Assembly: GCA_013368315.1 (NCBI GenBank)
Contig: JAACJM010000014.1
Coordinates: forward strand, 897,032 to 961,031
Direction: 5' to 3'
DNA: 64,000 nt
From: Tetrapyrgos nigripes
Taxonomy: Eukaryota; Basidiomycota; Agaricomycetes; Agaricales; Campanellaceae
Below, piece after piece: positions 53,776 through 64,000 of the stretch. The position numbers and the translations under genes were made by a program. Positions within the stretch are counted from its first letter, which is position 1; every line of letters starts with the position of its first letter. The notes beneath the pieces were generated by a model. It made no database searches, had not been told where the DNA came from, and worked only from the letters and a program-made list of their open reading frames with translations.

Positions 53776-55704
53776 ATGGCTACTTTCACCGCTCCCGATA
53801 TGCTTGGCGGGCTGGACCTGTCATCATCGTCATCATCCTCTTATTCCTCAAGGTCATTTTTTGGTCGACATGGATTTACAGAATCTGGTTCGGAATCGCT
53901 CACGGATGATACTCCGCCACTTTCACCTTCGTGTTCCAAAGACGTTCAGTGTACCACGGAACTGTTAGATATCCAAACGCGATTCCTTCGCGAGAGGGCC
54001 GCCAACGAGTACAATCCTGAAAGCTCTCCGTTATCTCTCCGAGACTCATCTTACGCTGCAACGTCCCCACAGATTTTGAGTGATGATGGCGGTTATCAAT
54101 CAGATCTCGAAGGGTGCAAAAGAGCGTTTCGCTTGGTTGGTCGCAAGAAGCTGCTCACTCGGAAGAAGGTTATTGATTCGACACCAGTTCTCGGAAACGT
54201 GCGTATATCCCCGCTCTTTGTCTGCGGCGATGCTGACGAGCTACTAGTACGCTTCAGTATATCCGGAATTGTCGGGAATCTCTGCAGACTGTGAGGCTAC
54301 GCCCAAAGTGACAGTGGTCAGTCACAGTGCCTGCGCGTTTTCCTCGTGCTCATCATTTATGCTCTTTAGGCCACAGTCCACTCTATTCCTCGCCTACAAA
54401 GCATTGCCAAAGAGGACACCACACGCCACGGTGGAATAGGTCTTGGTATAGGGCTACTGGATCAACAACTACTTTCGCGTGCGACAATCATCTCTTTGAC
54501 GGAAGGATCAGCTCTCGAAACGCAGCCAATTATTACGAACGTGGTGCCGCAAGTACCTGTCTTGAAGCCTTTGAAATCAGGGTTAGACACTCCCTCTCCT
54601 ATTGTTCCATTGCCGCCGTGCAAAAGTGGTCTTGCCAAAGCCTCGCCACGCCCCGGATCAGAAGGGTTCTCCCGCTTCTTCATGCTGTCACCGATATTTG
54701 CTGATTCGCCCCGATACTCTGCGGCTCTTTCACCTTCAATGCTGGTCAAGCCTCGTCTTGAGCCTCTACGAACGCCTTCAAGCCCGGATATGTCGCCAAT
54801 CACTCGGCTTCCCTCTCCTTTGGTACACTTTGGTGGACTTACGGGATCCCTCGATTGCAACGATTCAAGTGTAGCTACTGGCACGTCCACTGCCCAGAAT
54901 GGTCTTCCAGCCTCAGAATCCCCTGCTTTCTCGAACTCGTATGGGGAGCGGAACTTACCCTTGAAGAAAGACTCCTACCGTGAATTAGGACATGGCATGC
55001 CTCCAGACAATGACACGTCGAAGACACGCGTAGCTGGTTTGATCTCAACCGTTATTCCCACTACCGTCTGTATGCACATATCGCAACACCAGCCATCTAC
55101 ACCGTCTTCGTCTGCTTTGAGCAGTGGTCAAGGAGTACGGCGGATCGCGGTATCTCACAATTATCCGGTTCCAACTTGCTCTCCGCTGAGGCAGTTATTC
55201 ATCATACACGAACGTGAAGGGCCCTGCCATAATTCGACTCGACCTGCTCAAAATGCCGACTCAAAACGAAAACATACGGTGTATACGAAATGACAACAAT
55301 CCCCTACCTCAACGGAGTTGCCGGAAATGTTTCAGAATGACGCTGGGTCGCCTCGTGCAGTGCACGAAAGGGCTGAAATTTATGATGGAGACTCTGGAAC
55401 CTTGAAGTGTAAAGAATCTAGTATACGTATACGTACTGTCTAATCTGTCAATGTCAGGGGCATTGCTTGCAAAATGACATGGCTTGAGGCGCCTCCCAAC
55501 GTACGTCTCGACTCGGAGATGATTAGTCCTACTGGGGCATACTTTGGGATGACGACTTCAAGGGTTCCTGAACTACGGGAGCAGCCTTCTGCAGGCTGCA
55601 GCGCAATTTTTAGAAGGGGCACTGGATTTATGTATATTCGTAGATCTGGTCAGCGCCAGTGCATAGGTTACACTGACACTGCGACCGCCGGCTCCGATGC
55701 CTGA
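53776..55704 (+). CDS. Ser/Pro-rich, largely disordered protein of unknown function
   Basis: Five exons (53,776-54,198; 54,248-54,316; 54,370-55,278; 55,336-55,406; 55,458-55,704) splice in frame over GT-AG introns of 49-57 bp to 572 residues. The fourth intron has a TCTAATC branch site. The start MATFTAPDMLGGLDLSSS is followed by a serine run, many S/T-P sites (PRPGSEGFSRFFMLSP, LRTPSSPDMSPITRLPSP), a basic patch (RLVGRKKLLTRKK) and the last exon with KMTWLEAPPNVRLDSEMISP. I recognise no domain. The S/T-P density suggests regulation by proline-directed kinases, as inference only. It is part of the housekeeping block with no sign of transfer. Confidence 0.75.
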
Positions 55705-55883
55705 AGCTTGCGCTCAGGCGTTGCTATACTCAGTACTACAGACATCTCCTCGTTGGACACAGCAAAGTCCCTGCTGCTATATAATGTCGCTGAATCCTCA
55801 AGACTACCTTACGCTGGTCGTGTTATTTTCCCAAGCGCTGGACGCTAGCTTTACATCTGGTCTCACCGCCTGCTTTAACCTCT

Positions 55884-57533
55884 ATGTCTTCTTCCAAATC
55901 ACCTTCTGCTAAGCTCCTTCCGGCGCTACGCACGATTCTCTATCTTCTAGCGCTGTCCACATGTGTACCCGCCAGACCCTCCCTCGTTTCTCGTGATGCC
56001 GAGCAACTTGCTGAGCAAACACCACGCGCTGCACTGGCGTCCACTCTAGGAGCCTACTTCTCAATTCATGGGGTGAAGGCTCCCAGTTTCCGTGCGCTTG
56101 ACGGGTGGAAGACCATCGACTGGGCAGGTCAAAACCCAGCCGAAACCGCGGGTAGCGCCGCAAATACCATCTTCCATACTCTGGACGGAGTGCAGGACCT
56201 GACAGGAAAGGGTCAAGAAAAATGTGTTGTTCAGTACGCAGTTCACTACTTTCCTTCAGGAGCTGGCAAAGTCCTTGGACCTGGATGATCCGAAGAAGGA
56301 GGATGAGGTAAAAGCAGCTCGAGATGACGTGACAAAGGCCTGTAGCAAGAAAGCGGATGTTCTGGACAATCTTCTGGATGAGTATAAAAAGGGCAAAAAG
56401 GATGCCAATACCCTGACCACAAGTGATGATCAATTCCATCTGTCTCATTTGTTTTTCTGACAAAAGCCATAGGTGACGAGCAATTCCAGATCTGGGCGAA
56501 ACAGGATGCCAGATATACAACCGAGGAATTTGACTGCCAGGATAAGACGAACGCCTACCAAACCATCCTCAGCAAGGTTTATGGGGACCATTTTGCAGTC
56601 TTTTCGGGCTCCCTTAACAACGTCAAACCAATAATTCAACCCGTTGATGTTGCGATCCCTGGAATCACCATGATGGTATCTGCGGAATCGGGAACACCTG
56701 CGGGTTCGTCTGGTTCGAATGGAGCCGGAAAAACCGTTCCCTACTACAGTATTCCCAGTCTCAATTCGACTCTACAAGCCTGGCAGAACGGCGACCAACT
56801 CCAAACGTTCGAAACTCCCTCTGAGGAACAGCATTCATCGGATAAGGAGAATTCAGAGTCATCAGGCGGAGGTGTGAGTTTCTCGTGGGGAAGATTCTTT
56901 GGAGATGTGGGGGCAGAGGGCAGCGAAGAACATTCCAGTCAAGTCACCAATGTGTCCGCACAAAGTATCGACATCAAGTTCGGGTCCATCGCACTCATGG
57001 ACATCAACTCTGGCATGTGGAACGACAAAGGAGCTGCAGCAGGCGCAGTGCTTAATGCTCCTGATGGCGACGACGCGAAAAAAGACGACGTGCAGGCCAT
57101 TTTCAAAAAGTACATTGGTGAAGAAGGGAAACCAGGTCCTGCCGCAGTCTGGAATGATAAAGCTGTGGTCGTTTATCAGCCTTCTGTCGATATGCAATTC
57201 TCCTCCGAGGATTCTTTCAACAGCTTTCAGAAGACATCTGTCAGCGCCTCAGGATGTTTCCTCTTCATCTGCGCCAATGCGAACCACGATCAAACGGAGA
57301 AGATGACTACAGTCGACAGTCAGAAGCATTCAATCAAATTTGCAGACAGTACGAAGAATGCTTATATAGTAGGCCAGTTCTTTTTACTTTTTTTTTTTCA
57401 GCTGTTCTCTTTCTGATGCTCGATTTTTCTAGGCTTCATCCAAACAGGTTTCTGGGTTCAGCCCTCGAATTCGTCCTCGGGAGGAAATGGCGGATCCGGA
57501 GATAACGGTGGAGGTGACAATGGAGGCTACTAA
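55884..57533 (+). CDS. secreted protein of unknown function with a GC-AG intron
   Basis: Exons 55,884-56,225, 56,260-56,422, 56,473-57,372 and 57,433-57,533 give 501 residues. The N-terminus has a signal peptide: a basic stretch, then LLPALRTILYLLALSTCVPA and likely cleavage after ARP. The mature part includes DGWKTIDWAGQNPAETAGSA, FQIWAKQDARYTT and SFSWGRFFGDVG, with Ser-rich linkers, and it ends in a Gly/Asn/Asp-rich tail (GGNGGSGDNGGGDNGGY). Family unrecognised. The last intron reads in frame (YIVGFIQTGFWVQPSN) only if its donor is GC at 57,373. With the GT at 57,369 the tail would be a non-matching frame. The first intron, 34 bp, is also unusually short. Part of the gene end is duplicated at about 57,724. 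Confidence 0.7.
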
Positions 57534-57723
57534 AATGTCATTTCGGACAGTGAAACTGGAAGGAAGATCTTACGCAGTGGTTCCCAGTGTACATATGTCA
57601 CACAGAGCTTGCATTAGGTGAAAAATCTAGAATGTAATTCTTACATGTCGGCAACTGGCCATGGATGAATATAAGGAGATTTCTGACGAACAGTGGAAGA
57701 GAATCGCCCTTCCGATGTCGCAT

Positions 57724-57797
57724 CCTTTCTGATCCTCGAGTTTCCTAGGCTACATCAAGGTGAGCTTCTGGGTGCACCCTTCCAACTCGTCGGAATG
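57724..57797 (+). pseudogene. duplicate of the terminal exon of the secreted-protein gene
   Basis: TTTCTGATCCTCGAGTTTC and CTAG before GGCTACATCAAG mirror TTTCTGATGCTCGATTTTT and CTAG before GCTTCATCC at 57,408-57,433. The exon reads YIKVSFWVHPSNSS against FIQTGFWVQPSNSS, then hits a stop. Only the last intron and exon remain, about 300 bp downstream of the original. Confidence 0.75.
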
Positions 57798-58360
57798 AAA
57801 GAAGTGAATACTGGAGGTCGAGGACAGCAGACTGGGTTACAATCAATCATCGACTGCTCAGATTTTTATCCGGTGCAATCTACTTCGGAGATGAGTGATC
57901 AGGTAAACTGGGAAAGTTTGAGTTCTGACTAGAATTAATCATTCGAGAAAATACTGCGTGAACAGGGTATGAGTAGAACTAACAAGTGCAAGTAGTATGT
58001 ATGTATGCATGAGATGAAAGAAGATAACGCGCTGGCTGCCGAAATTATACGTGATTTAAAAGCATGGATATGTATTACAAACAAATAGCGATTAAAAAGA
58101 ATAATTAGATGGTCCATGGAATTAGAGATCACGGAAAGGGAACATGTTGAAGCAAGTGCGGGGATGAGATACAGTTGGGATATGGACACAGACTTTTCTC
58201 GGTCATCTTCTCCGGATGCATTTCAGTGTCAATCGTCGTTGGCAGTGGTCGTAGTCAAGCGTAAATCTCCGTCGTCCCAAATTCATTAGTTGATTGATCG
58301 CCATGGCATAGCAGCCAATATTTGGTGGACTGGCTACTCGTGTTTATTGCGAGCTCCTTT
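57798..58360. other. intergenic between convergent genes
   Basis: No gene. It probably contains the 3' UTRs of the secreted-protein gene and of RIC8, which converge here. Confidence 0.5.
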
Positions 58361-60505
58361 CTATCTCCTTGTGCACTGGATTCTGGTTGGTGGCAAGGAC
58401 CCAGTCTTTTCCAATCGGTCGAACAGCACAAACAATTTCTCCATTTCCTGCTCCTTCTCTTCCTCTGTCATTTCTTCGGCAGGAGTAGCGTCGCAACTGC
58501 TGAAGTATATGTACCAGTCATAGGGTTGATCTCCCGACTGGCCAAGGAACCAGATTTCAATGTTGTTGGTGGTGGAGGCGCACTCATGACACCTTTTGTT
58601 GAATAAAAATCCAGCTACGTGGCCATACCCGAACAGAGCGGCTAGAGTTGAAGCTACAAGGACAAAGACTCAGCACCGACTAGACACCTCATGGAAGCGA
58701 ACCTACGATCTGAATCTGAAACGGCGTACAGCAGCTCTCCAACAGATTCCTTCAGTCTTTTATGATAGACACTGGGCTCAATAACCTCAAACATCTCCCC
58801 AGAAAATCCTCCCTCTCAACTAACGGGCCAGTCCTGTCGAGATCCTCGGGTATAATCCATTCCCGCATTTCGCCATTTCGCTTGCCCATCTCCTTTACAA
58901 AGCCTAGTCGCCAATACCACCAGAGGGGAAAGAATATCATCCAAGGTCGTATTCGGTGAAATACCCGCAGTAGTGAGATCCTTCTTAAATGACTCTCGCA
59001 AACCGAGATCATCGGGCGGGGTATTAGAAGGGAAATAATACATGAAAGATATTTCAAGTAAATCCTGCGTGCGCAGAACGACGTCAAAGTTCATACCGGA
59101 CGGGGATGAATTTGCGGACATGCTTCTACGGGCTTGAGCGTTTGGAGAAGGTGAACGAGACATTGGTCGGCGACCAGCTGACAAGACAGATAGTGCACGA
59201 TCAAGTTTTGGGTGGTGTATGAGCTCGGCCTGGACTTGATATAGGTGATTCAGACGTCGGTGTAACAGAGAGAGAACCGGTAGAACTTGAGGTTGTTGAT
59301 CTCTGCTGCTCATAGGATTTTGATTTTGGACGGTAACCCGAAAGAGAAGCACGACCAGATGGAAACTGTTGTGAACGTCCGTACCACAATGGCCGAAGGG
59401 ATGGCGTGATGGGAATGGTGATGAGAGTATGGATGGCGTGTGTTAAAGGCGCAATGAGAGGAGCTGGGAAAGTTGGAGGCAAAGTGTGATAGACACGTAG
59501 CAGGGGAGAAAGGACGCTAGTAGGACATCAGAGGAAAAGCACACATAAACAATACAGTGAACGTACGCGTCCAACCTGGGATGCCAGAGATCACCTCCAC
59601 CTTTGGTACCGTTTGCTTGCGATTCGGATTCTGCTAACTGAAGAGATTTGATAAGACGCTGTGAATTGAGCCAATGGTACACACTTTTGGGTAATGCAAA
59701 AGCAAGTTGAAAGTAAACTTGAGTAAATCGGTCATAGCTTCCCGGGCCATCCTCTGTCCGGACAATATGCTGATCATGGCGGTATCCAACTTGAGGGAAA
59801 TTATGTCTATAACATTTCTGCCATGGCGCTTGTCTTCTATTAGGGAAATTAGAAAGGACGACGGAGAAGCAGTGGCAAGGAAGAGAATGCGCGACAAGAT
59901 GAAGAGTTGGTCAGGGGTGATCGCTTTCTGTAAATTACGTGAATGGAAAGGCACCCGGAAATAAAGGGAAGACGCACCTCAAGCATCGCAAGAACTGCCT
60001 CACCTCCACCCACTTCCTTGGTTGTAAGTGTCCTGCGCGCTTGTTCGAACAAGAGCATGGTGTTGGCTATACATCGCAGAGCTTCACAAGAAGCATCGAT
60101 ATCGTCTCTGAAGGAATTGGCCAAGGAGAGAAAGGTTGACAGAGCAGGGGCAGTAGCAAGGTACTCTGAGCCACTCGGGTTCTTCCCGAGCGTCTTCACG
60201 GCGAGTAGGGCGTGGGCAGCATCTGAGCGACAGAGTTGGCGATGAGTAGGACATTGGGAAGGACTGGACAGACCTCTGGCGTTGAGTCTTGATTTGGAGC
60301 CTGCAGACTGGAGGTCATTTAGAAGAAGTGGAATTAGGTAGGCGCGAGACTTTTGATCGAATGGTGTTGCTGTTTAGAGATCAATATCTGGCCAAGAAAA
60401 CCATCAGTCTGCATACTTGCCTATAATGGACTGCAGGACATCTGCTACTTGAGTCCTGGGGGACGTAGAAGACAGTGACTCGTAGGCCTCGATGATGTCG
60501 GCCAT
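58361..60505 (-). CDS. RIC8: Ric8 (synembryn), chaperone and exchange factor for G-alpha
   Basis: The minus-strand start at 60,505 (MADIIEAYESLSSTSPRTQV) is followed by about nine exons. Landmarks in order are AYLIPLLLNDLQ, AAHALLAVKTLGKNPSGSEY, LRCIANTMLLFEQARRTL, DLLKFTFNLLLHYPK, LPPTFPAPLIAPLTHAIHTL, LEISFMYYFPSNTPPDD, DDILSPLVVLATRLCKGD, DLDRTGPLVEREDFLGRCL, RLKESVGELLYAVSDS, AALFGYGHVAGFLFNK, REINPMTGT and the acidic-helix end EEMTEEEKEQEMEKLFVLFD, stopping at 58,361. These match the armadillo-like Ric8 family, which folds and activates heterotrimeric G-protein alpha subunits in the cytosol and at membranes. Two joins do not close: the first intron (near 60,410) and a one-base frame jump near 58,485, just before the C-terminal helix. 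Confidence 0.88.
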
Positions 60506-60876
60506 GAACACCAGGACAAAAACGACAAATTGGAAAGAGTTTACAACATGAAACACCGAGTTGGATCGATTGTAAATAGATTTTGGCCATGGCAACCACT
60601 TATCACCTTCTCACTTTTCTCAATTGTCTTGTGTTTCTATCTACCACTCGCTCAATCGCTCATATGGAGACGACTCCGGCAATATGTTGTGACCTTAGCT
60701 CAAATTATGGGACGGAAAATAAACAATTGCCAGAGATAACCAGTTAGTCTGTTCGGAAAAACCGGTATCTCTTTTACGCACAGATGGTATGCGGAACACA
60801 GTCAACACCAGGAGGTAAAGCAGCCGGCGTGTCATCAGAATTTACGGATTCCGCTAAGTACTTACAATGTACATAC
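60506..60876. other. intergenic between RIC8 and the phosphopentomutase gene
   Basis: No gene. It serves as the RIC8 promoter and the 3' end of the upstream gene. A CT-rich stretch lies at 60,610-60,660. Confidence 0.5.
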
Positions 60877-63656
60877 TCAAGGAATGCCAAGGTGGTTCTT
60901 CTCCGCCTCCATCCAGACATCTCTCAATTCCTGCACCACTCCATTCAGCGTCTTCGTGACTTGCTCTCTATCGCTACCGCTCCCCTCAAGATAATATTTG
61001 ATCTTGGGTTCAGTACCGCTCGTCCGCGTAGTCAAACAGACCTTCGTTCCCTCTGTCTTGTTTTCTGCTTTGAATTGTATCATGTGTCCGGAAGACAGAG
61101 GTAGAGAAGGCTTGAATGCGGGAGGATTCCTGCTATCGTACCCGGTGGTGAGATCAACAACACTCGTGATGGTAAGGCCCGCAATTGCTTTGGGATAGTC
61201 GCGGTTACCTTGAGCCGTCGGGTCCTGTATGGCGGGTCGTCAGTCTGAGGGTTGGAAACACAGAAACGATATATGGTACATTAAAGTTGCGAATTCGAGC
61301 AAAGATTTTATCGATGGTAGCAGGTTCGTTGCATATGAAATAGCTATTGTTTGTCTAGAAATTGTCCCAAACTGAGATTCAAACTTGGGGCAGAGACGGT
61401 GACCATACCTTGAAGTATCCATATCGTTTATACAGCTCATCTAGGTAGGACTTCACAGTTTTCCCCTGGCTGTGAAGTATTTCTGCAATTTGAGCAAACA
61501 TGACCTTGTCGAGTATCAGCTACTGCGAAGCAGTTATCCCTAGAACCTACTGAAGCTGCAACACCATCCTTATCTCGAACTTCTGACCCGAACATGAACC
61601 CAATCGCTTCTTCGTATCCAAAGGGAACTTCGAAACCTTGTGCGACCAGATCTAATGCTGTGTTTCCGATGTACTTGAAACCTGCTCAACATGACCTTGA
61701 GAAGACTAGGAAAGTGGGCGCTAGAGCGGACTGACCGGTAAGACACTCTACGAATTTGAATCCCTCTACTTCAGCCATAGCTTCAACCATTTTAGAGCTA
61801 ACAGTGGAAGCAACCATGGCAAGCTTAGACATGGGTTTCCCCGATGCTCTGTATGCCTCCATGACTTGACCTGCAAAGATAACGCCGACTTGGTCCCCGG
61901 TAAATGTAACCCACTCGCCATTGAGCCTAATGATAGTGTTGGTAAAGGAAGGAGATTTAAGTTGTGCACGCACTGCTTTTCTACTGCAGTGAAGCGATCA
62001 GCATCCGGGCTACCAGTTTTGTTAGCCAGAGTGGAAGAAGATAGATATTCACGTACTCTTGTGCCAAAATGACAACTTCTTCCTTTTGCTGCTGCCGCTT
62101 CGCTACAGCGATTGCCAAATCCTATTCACGACATGAGAACATTGGTATGTCACATCTTGATGAGTTCATTCACCAAAGCGCCTTTTTCCTCCGGATTAGG
62201 ATATGACACAGTAGGGAATTCAGGATCGGGATGTTGCTGCTCTGGAACGGGTATAATGGAGATCCCCAACATTCCAAGTGCTTTTTCGACAAAAGGGTGG
62301 CCAACTCCATGCATTGAAGTGTTTATGAACTTGCATCTTCGACTCAGCGGAAGTCTAGTGTAGCAGTATTTCCAGTCAGTTTCGGAAACTGGGTGAGGAG
62401 CGAATCCTTACTGCAGATTCTTGAGATCGAGGAGACTCATGAAATATGCTTGCTTCATCTCATCTGTCACATTCAGAGACAAAGGTGATTCGATGAGACC
62501 AGTATCCCAAGTTTGCGGTTCCAAGTTGACTTTGATTGAATCTGAAATCCCTTTATCGTGCGGAGAGATGATCTGGACTTCTCGTCAGGAAGAGCTCAAG
62601 GATCCCAATAACGGTGTTCCTACCTGCACAGCGTTCTCCCAATAAACCTTCACAATAATTTTTATTCAGTGACGAAAATGAACAACTATCAGGATAACGC
62701 ACTTTGTAACCATTGTCATGCTATCTCCTGGTCATTGCAGTACGATTTAGCAGGCAGAAGACGCGTTTACGGACCTTTGGATTATGACTCGCTGTATCAT
62801 CGGTCAAGCTCAGTTGACTTGTGACGACTCGGTGATACGCACCTGTAATCATCACTCCGCATGCAGCACCCACTCTCTTAACTGTGAAGGGAACCCTAAA
62901 TCCTTGATGAGCATCGTGCGCCAGTATCTCACTTGAACAGTTCATACATCGGTGTATGAACGAGTCCTTGGTGAAGATAGACCTTGACTCCATTCTTAAG
63001 AAATGCAGCTGCAGTCAACTTGGCCCATCTTTCTGAATTGTGTCTATGGTCGTGTCCAATCACAATTCCTTTACTGGACGCATTTTCGATTTGCTTTAAA
63101 ACATAGTGGCAGAGACCCTGTAAGAGCGTCAGATGAGTTATGGATAAAAGTGCGGCAAAGGCCAGACCTGAGATGCTTGTATGACAATCAAATCTATCGT
63201 GAAAGTCAGTATGAGAAAAGGAGACACCGGATATTGCGCACCGTTCATGGAAGACCAACCCGCTTGCATGCGTCCTGTTATTTTGGCCCTTCGTTAGACT
63301 TGCGACTGCAATTATCCATGACAATATACCTCGTAGACCTGCGTTTCAAGCCCATCAGACAAGGGCACACTACGGCATACTACGGCTCGAGAAAAACAAT
63401 ACCAGCAGTCCCAAATTCAATGCGGTTCCTGCTCCGGGGATATCATGAAATCGACATCACATATAACATCCAACGAGAACTTGTACCTCATCCGTCGTTC
63501 CAACGCGTCCGTGTCGCTTTTGTCCCAGAGTGACTGGATTTCGGACCTGGTTTGTTCATTCTAAACACAGAAGTTGTTTGCCCGTCAAGAAGTAGATCTG
63601 TTGCAACTGACCTGATCCATTGACATCCAAGCATCGACGAGTTCCTTGAGAGACAT
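60877..63656 (-). CDS. PRM15: phosphopentomutase/phosphoglucomutase 2-type (PGM3/PRM15-like)
   Basis: The minus-strand start at 63,656 gives MSLKELVDAWMSMDQ, then RSEIQSLWDKSDTDALERRM. Many small exons (about a dozen introns) encode the alpha-D-phosphohexomutase landmarks: IEFGTAG; GIVIGHDHRHNSERWAKL; the catalytic serine loop, TASHNPK followed by HDNGYKVYWENAVQ, split by an intron inside the loop; the metal-binding loop DPDADRF, formed across an intron near 62,010; the sugar-binding GYEEAIGFMFGS; and the phosphate-binding RTSGTEPKIKYYLE before the stop at 60,877. The family interconverts ribose-1-phosphate and ribose-5-phosphate, and also glucose phosphates, in the cytosol. All key residues are present, so it should be active. 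The choice of phosphopentomutase over glucose-1,6-bisphosphate synthase rests on overall resemblance. Confidence 0.88.
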
Positions 63657-64000
63657 GGTGGTAGTCTAGTAGTCTAGAACTTGAAGCAGATCACGTCATT
63701 CGGGTAACGCGTATTATTATCGAGGGTTTTGTCTTCGAGTGGGATCACCTTACAGCCCCTTTTTTCATTATGACCACAGCGATTCTTCAAAGTTGAGAAA
63801 AAGGTTTCCTCCAGTTTTCTGTATGTATGTAGTACAATAGATGTCAAAATGTCACCGAAGATCTCGGGAGACGATGCATAATTGAACTCGTCAACGTTAC
63901 AAGCTCACTCAGCGGAGATAATTTTGCGACACACTACTTCTAACCACTCCATCAGCTATATACTTACTATCGCCCCTCTAGTCCATCTTCTACAGCTTCC
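63657..64000. promoter_or_regulatory. upstream region of the phosphopentomutase gene
   Basis: No coding frame. It contains the promoter of the minus-strand gene. I see no clear TATA box. Confidence 0.4.

Overview
The window is nuclear DNA of a mushroom-forming basidiomycete (Agaricomycetes). The evidence is short GT-AG introns of about 45-65 bp in nearly every gene, families largely confined to Agaricomycetes (DUF6535 membrane proteins, KDZ transposases with CxC clusters, fungal TET/JBP dioxygenases), and conserved housekeeping genes with basidiomycete exon structure. I cannot name the species.

Layout. 0-17 kb is an accessory region. It holds an intact DUF6535 membrane-protein gene, a decayed LRR-type gene, about 3 kb of cryptically simple DNA, a short third DUF6535 remnant, a gene that appears to fuse an uncharacterised agaricomycete protein to a Zn2Cys6 DNA-binding domain, and a DUF6535 pseudogene that belongs to the same segmental duplication as the first copy.

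17.26-34.76 kb lies between perfect 50-bp terminal inverted repeats backed by arrays of a TTGGTCAAC-type repeat. Inside are a KDZ transposase with a CxC2-like cysteine cluster, a T5orf172/Mug113-like gene, four unrecognised cargo genes and, at the right end, an inverted copy of the transposase reduced by internal deletion. I read this as one large composite KDZ element, or two inverted elements enclosing cargo.

34.8-40.1 kb holds a TET/JBP-family 2-oxoglutarate/Fe(II) dioxygenase gene diverging from a gene with a WFxNR motif. Both carry in-frame stops, and most of their introns share an ACTTTTACAAAAGT-type imperfect palindrome.

41.6-47.9 kb is a decayed, 5'-truncated Ty3/gypsy chromovirus interrupted in its RNase H region by a 3.2-kb Tc1/mariner/IS630-type element with clean inverted repeats and a TA target duplication. 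About 48-51 kb is gene-poor.

51.2-64 kb is a compact housekeeping block: RPS15 and the acidic ribosomal protein P2 head to head, a mitochondrial bL28 protein, a 572-aa disordered protein, a secreted protein of unknown function, RIC8, and a PGM3/PRM15-type phosphopentomutase.

A thread through the accessory half is C-to-T-type decay: several inferred CGA-to-TGA nonsense codons and apparent D-to-N and E-to-K changes at transposase catalytic positions. This is the expected footprint of deamination of methylated cytosine, in the same window as a broken TET/JBP gene.
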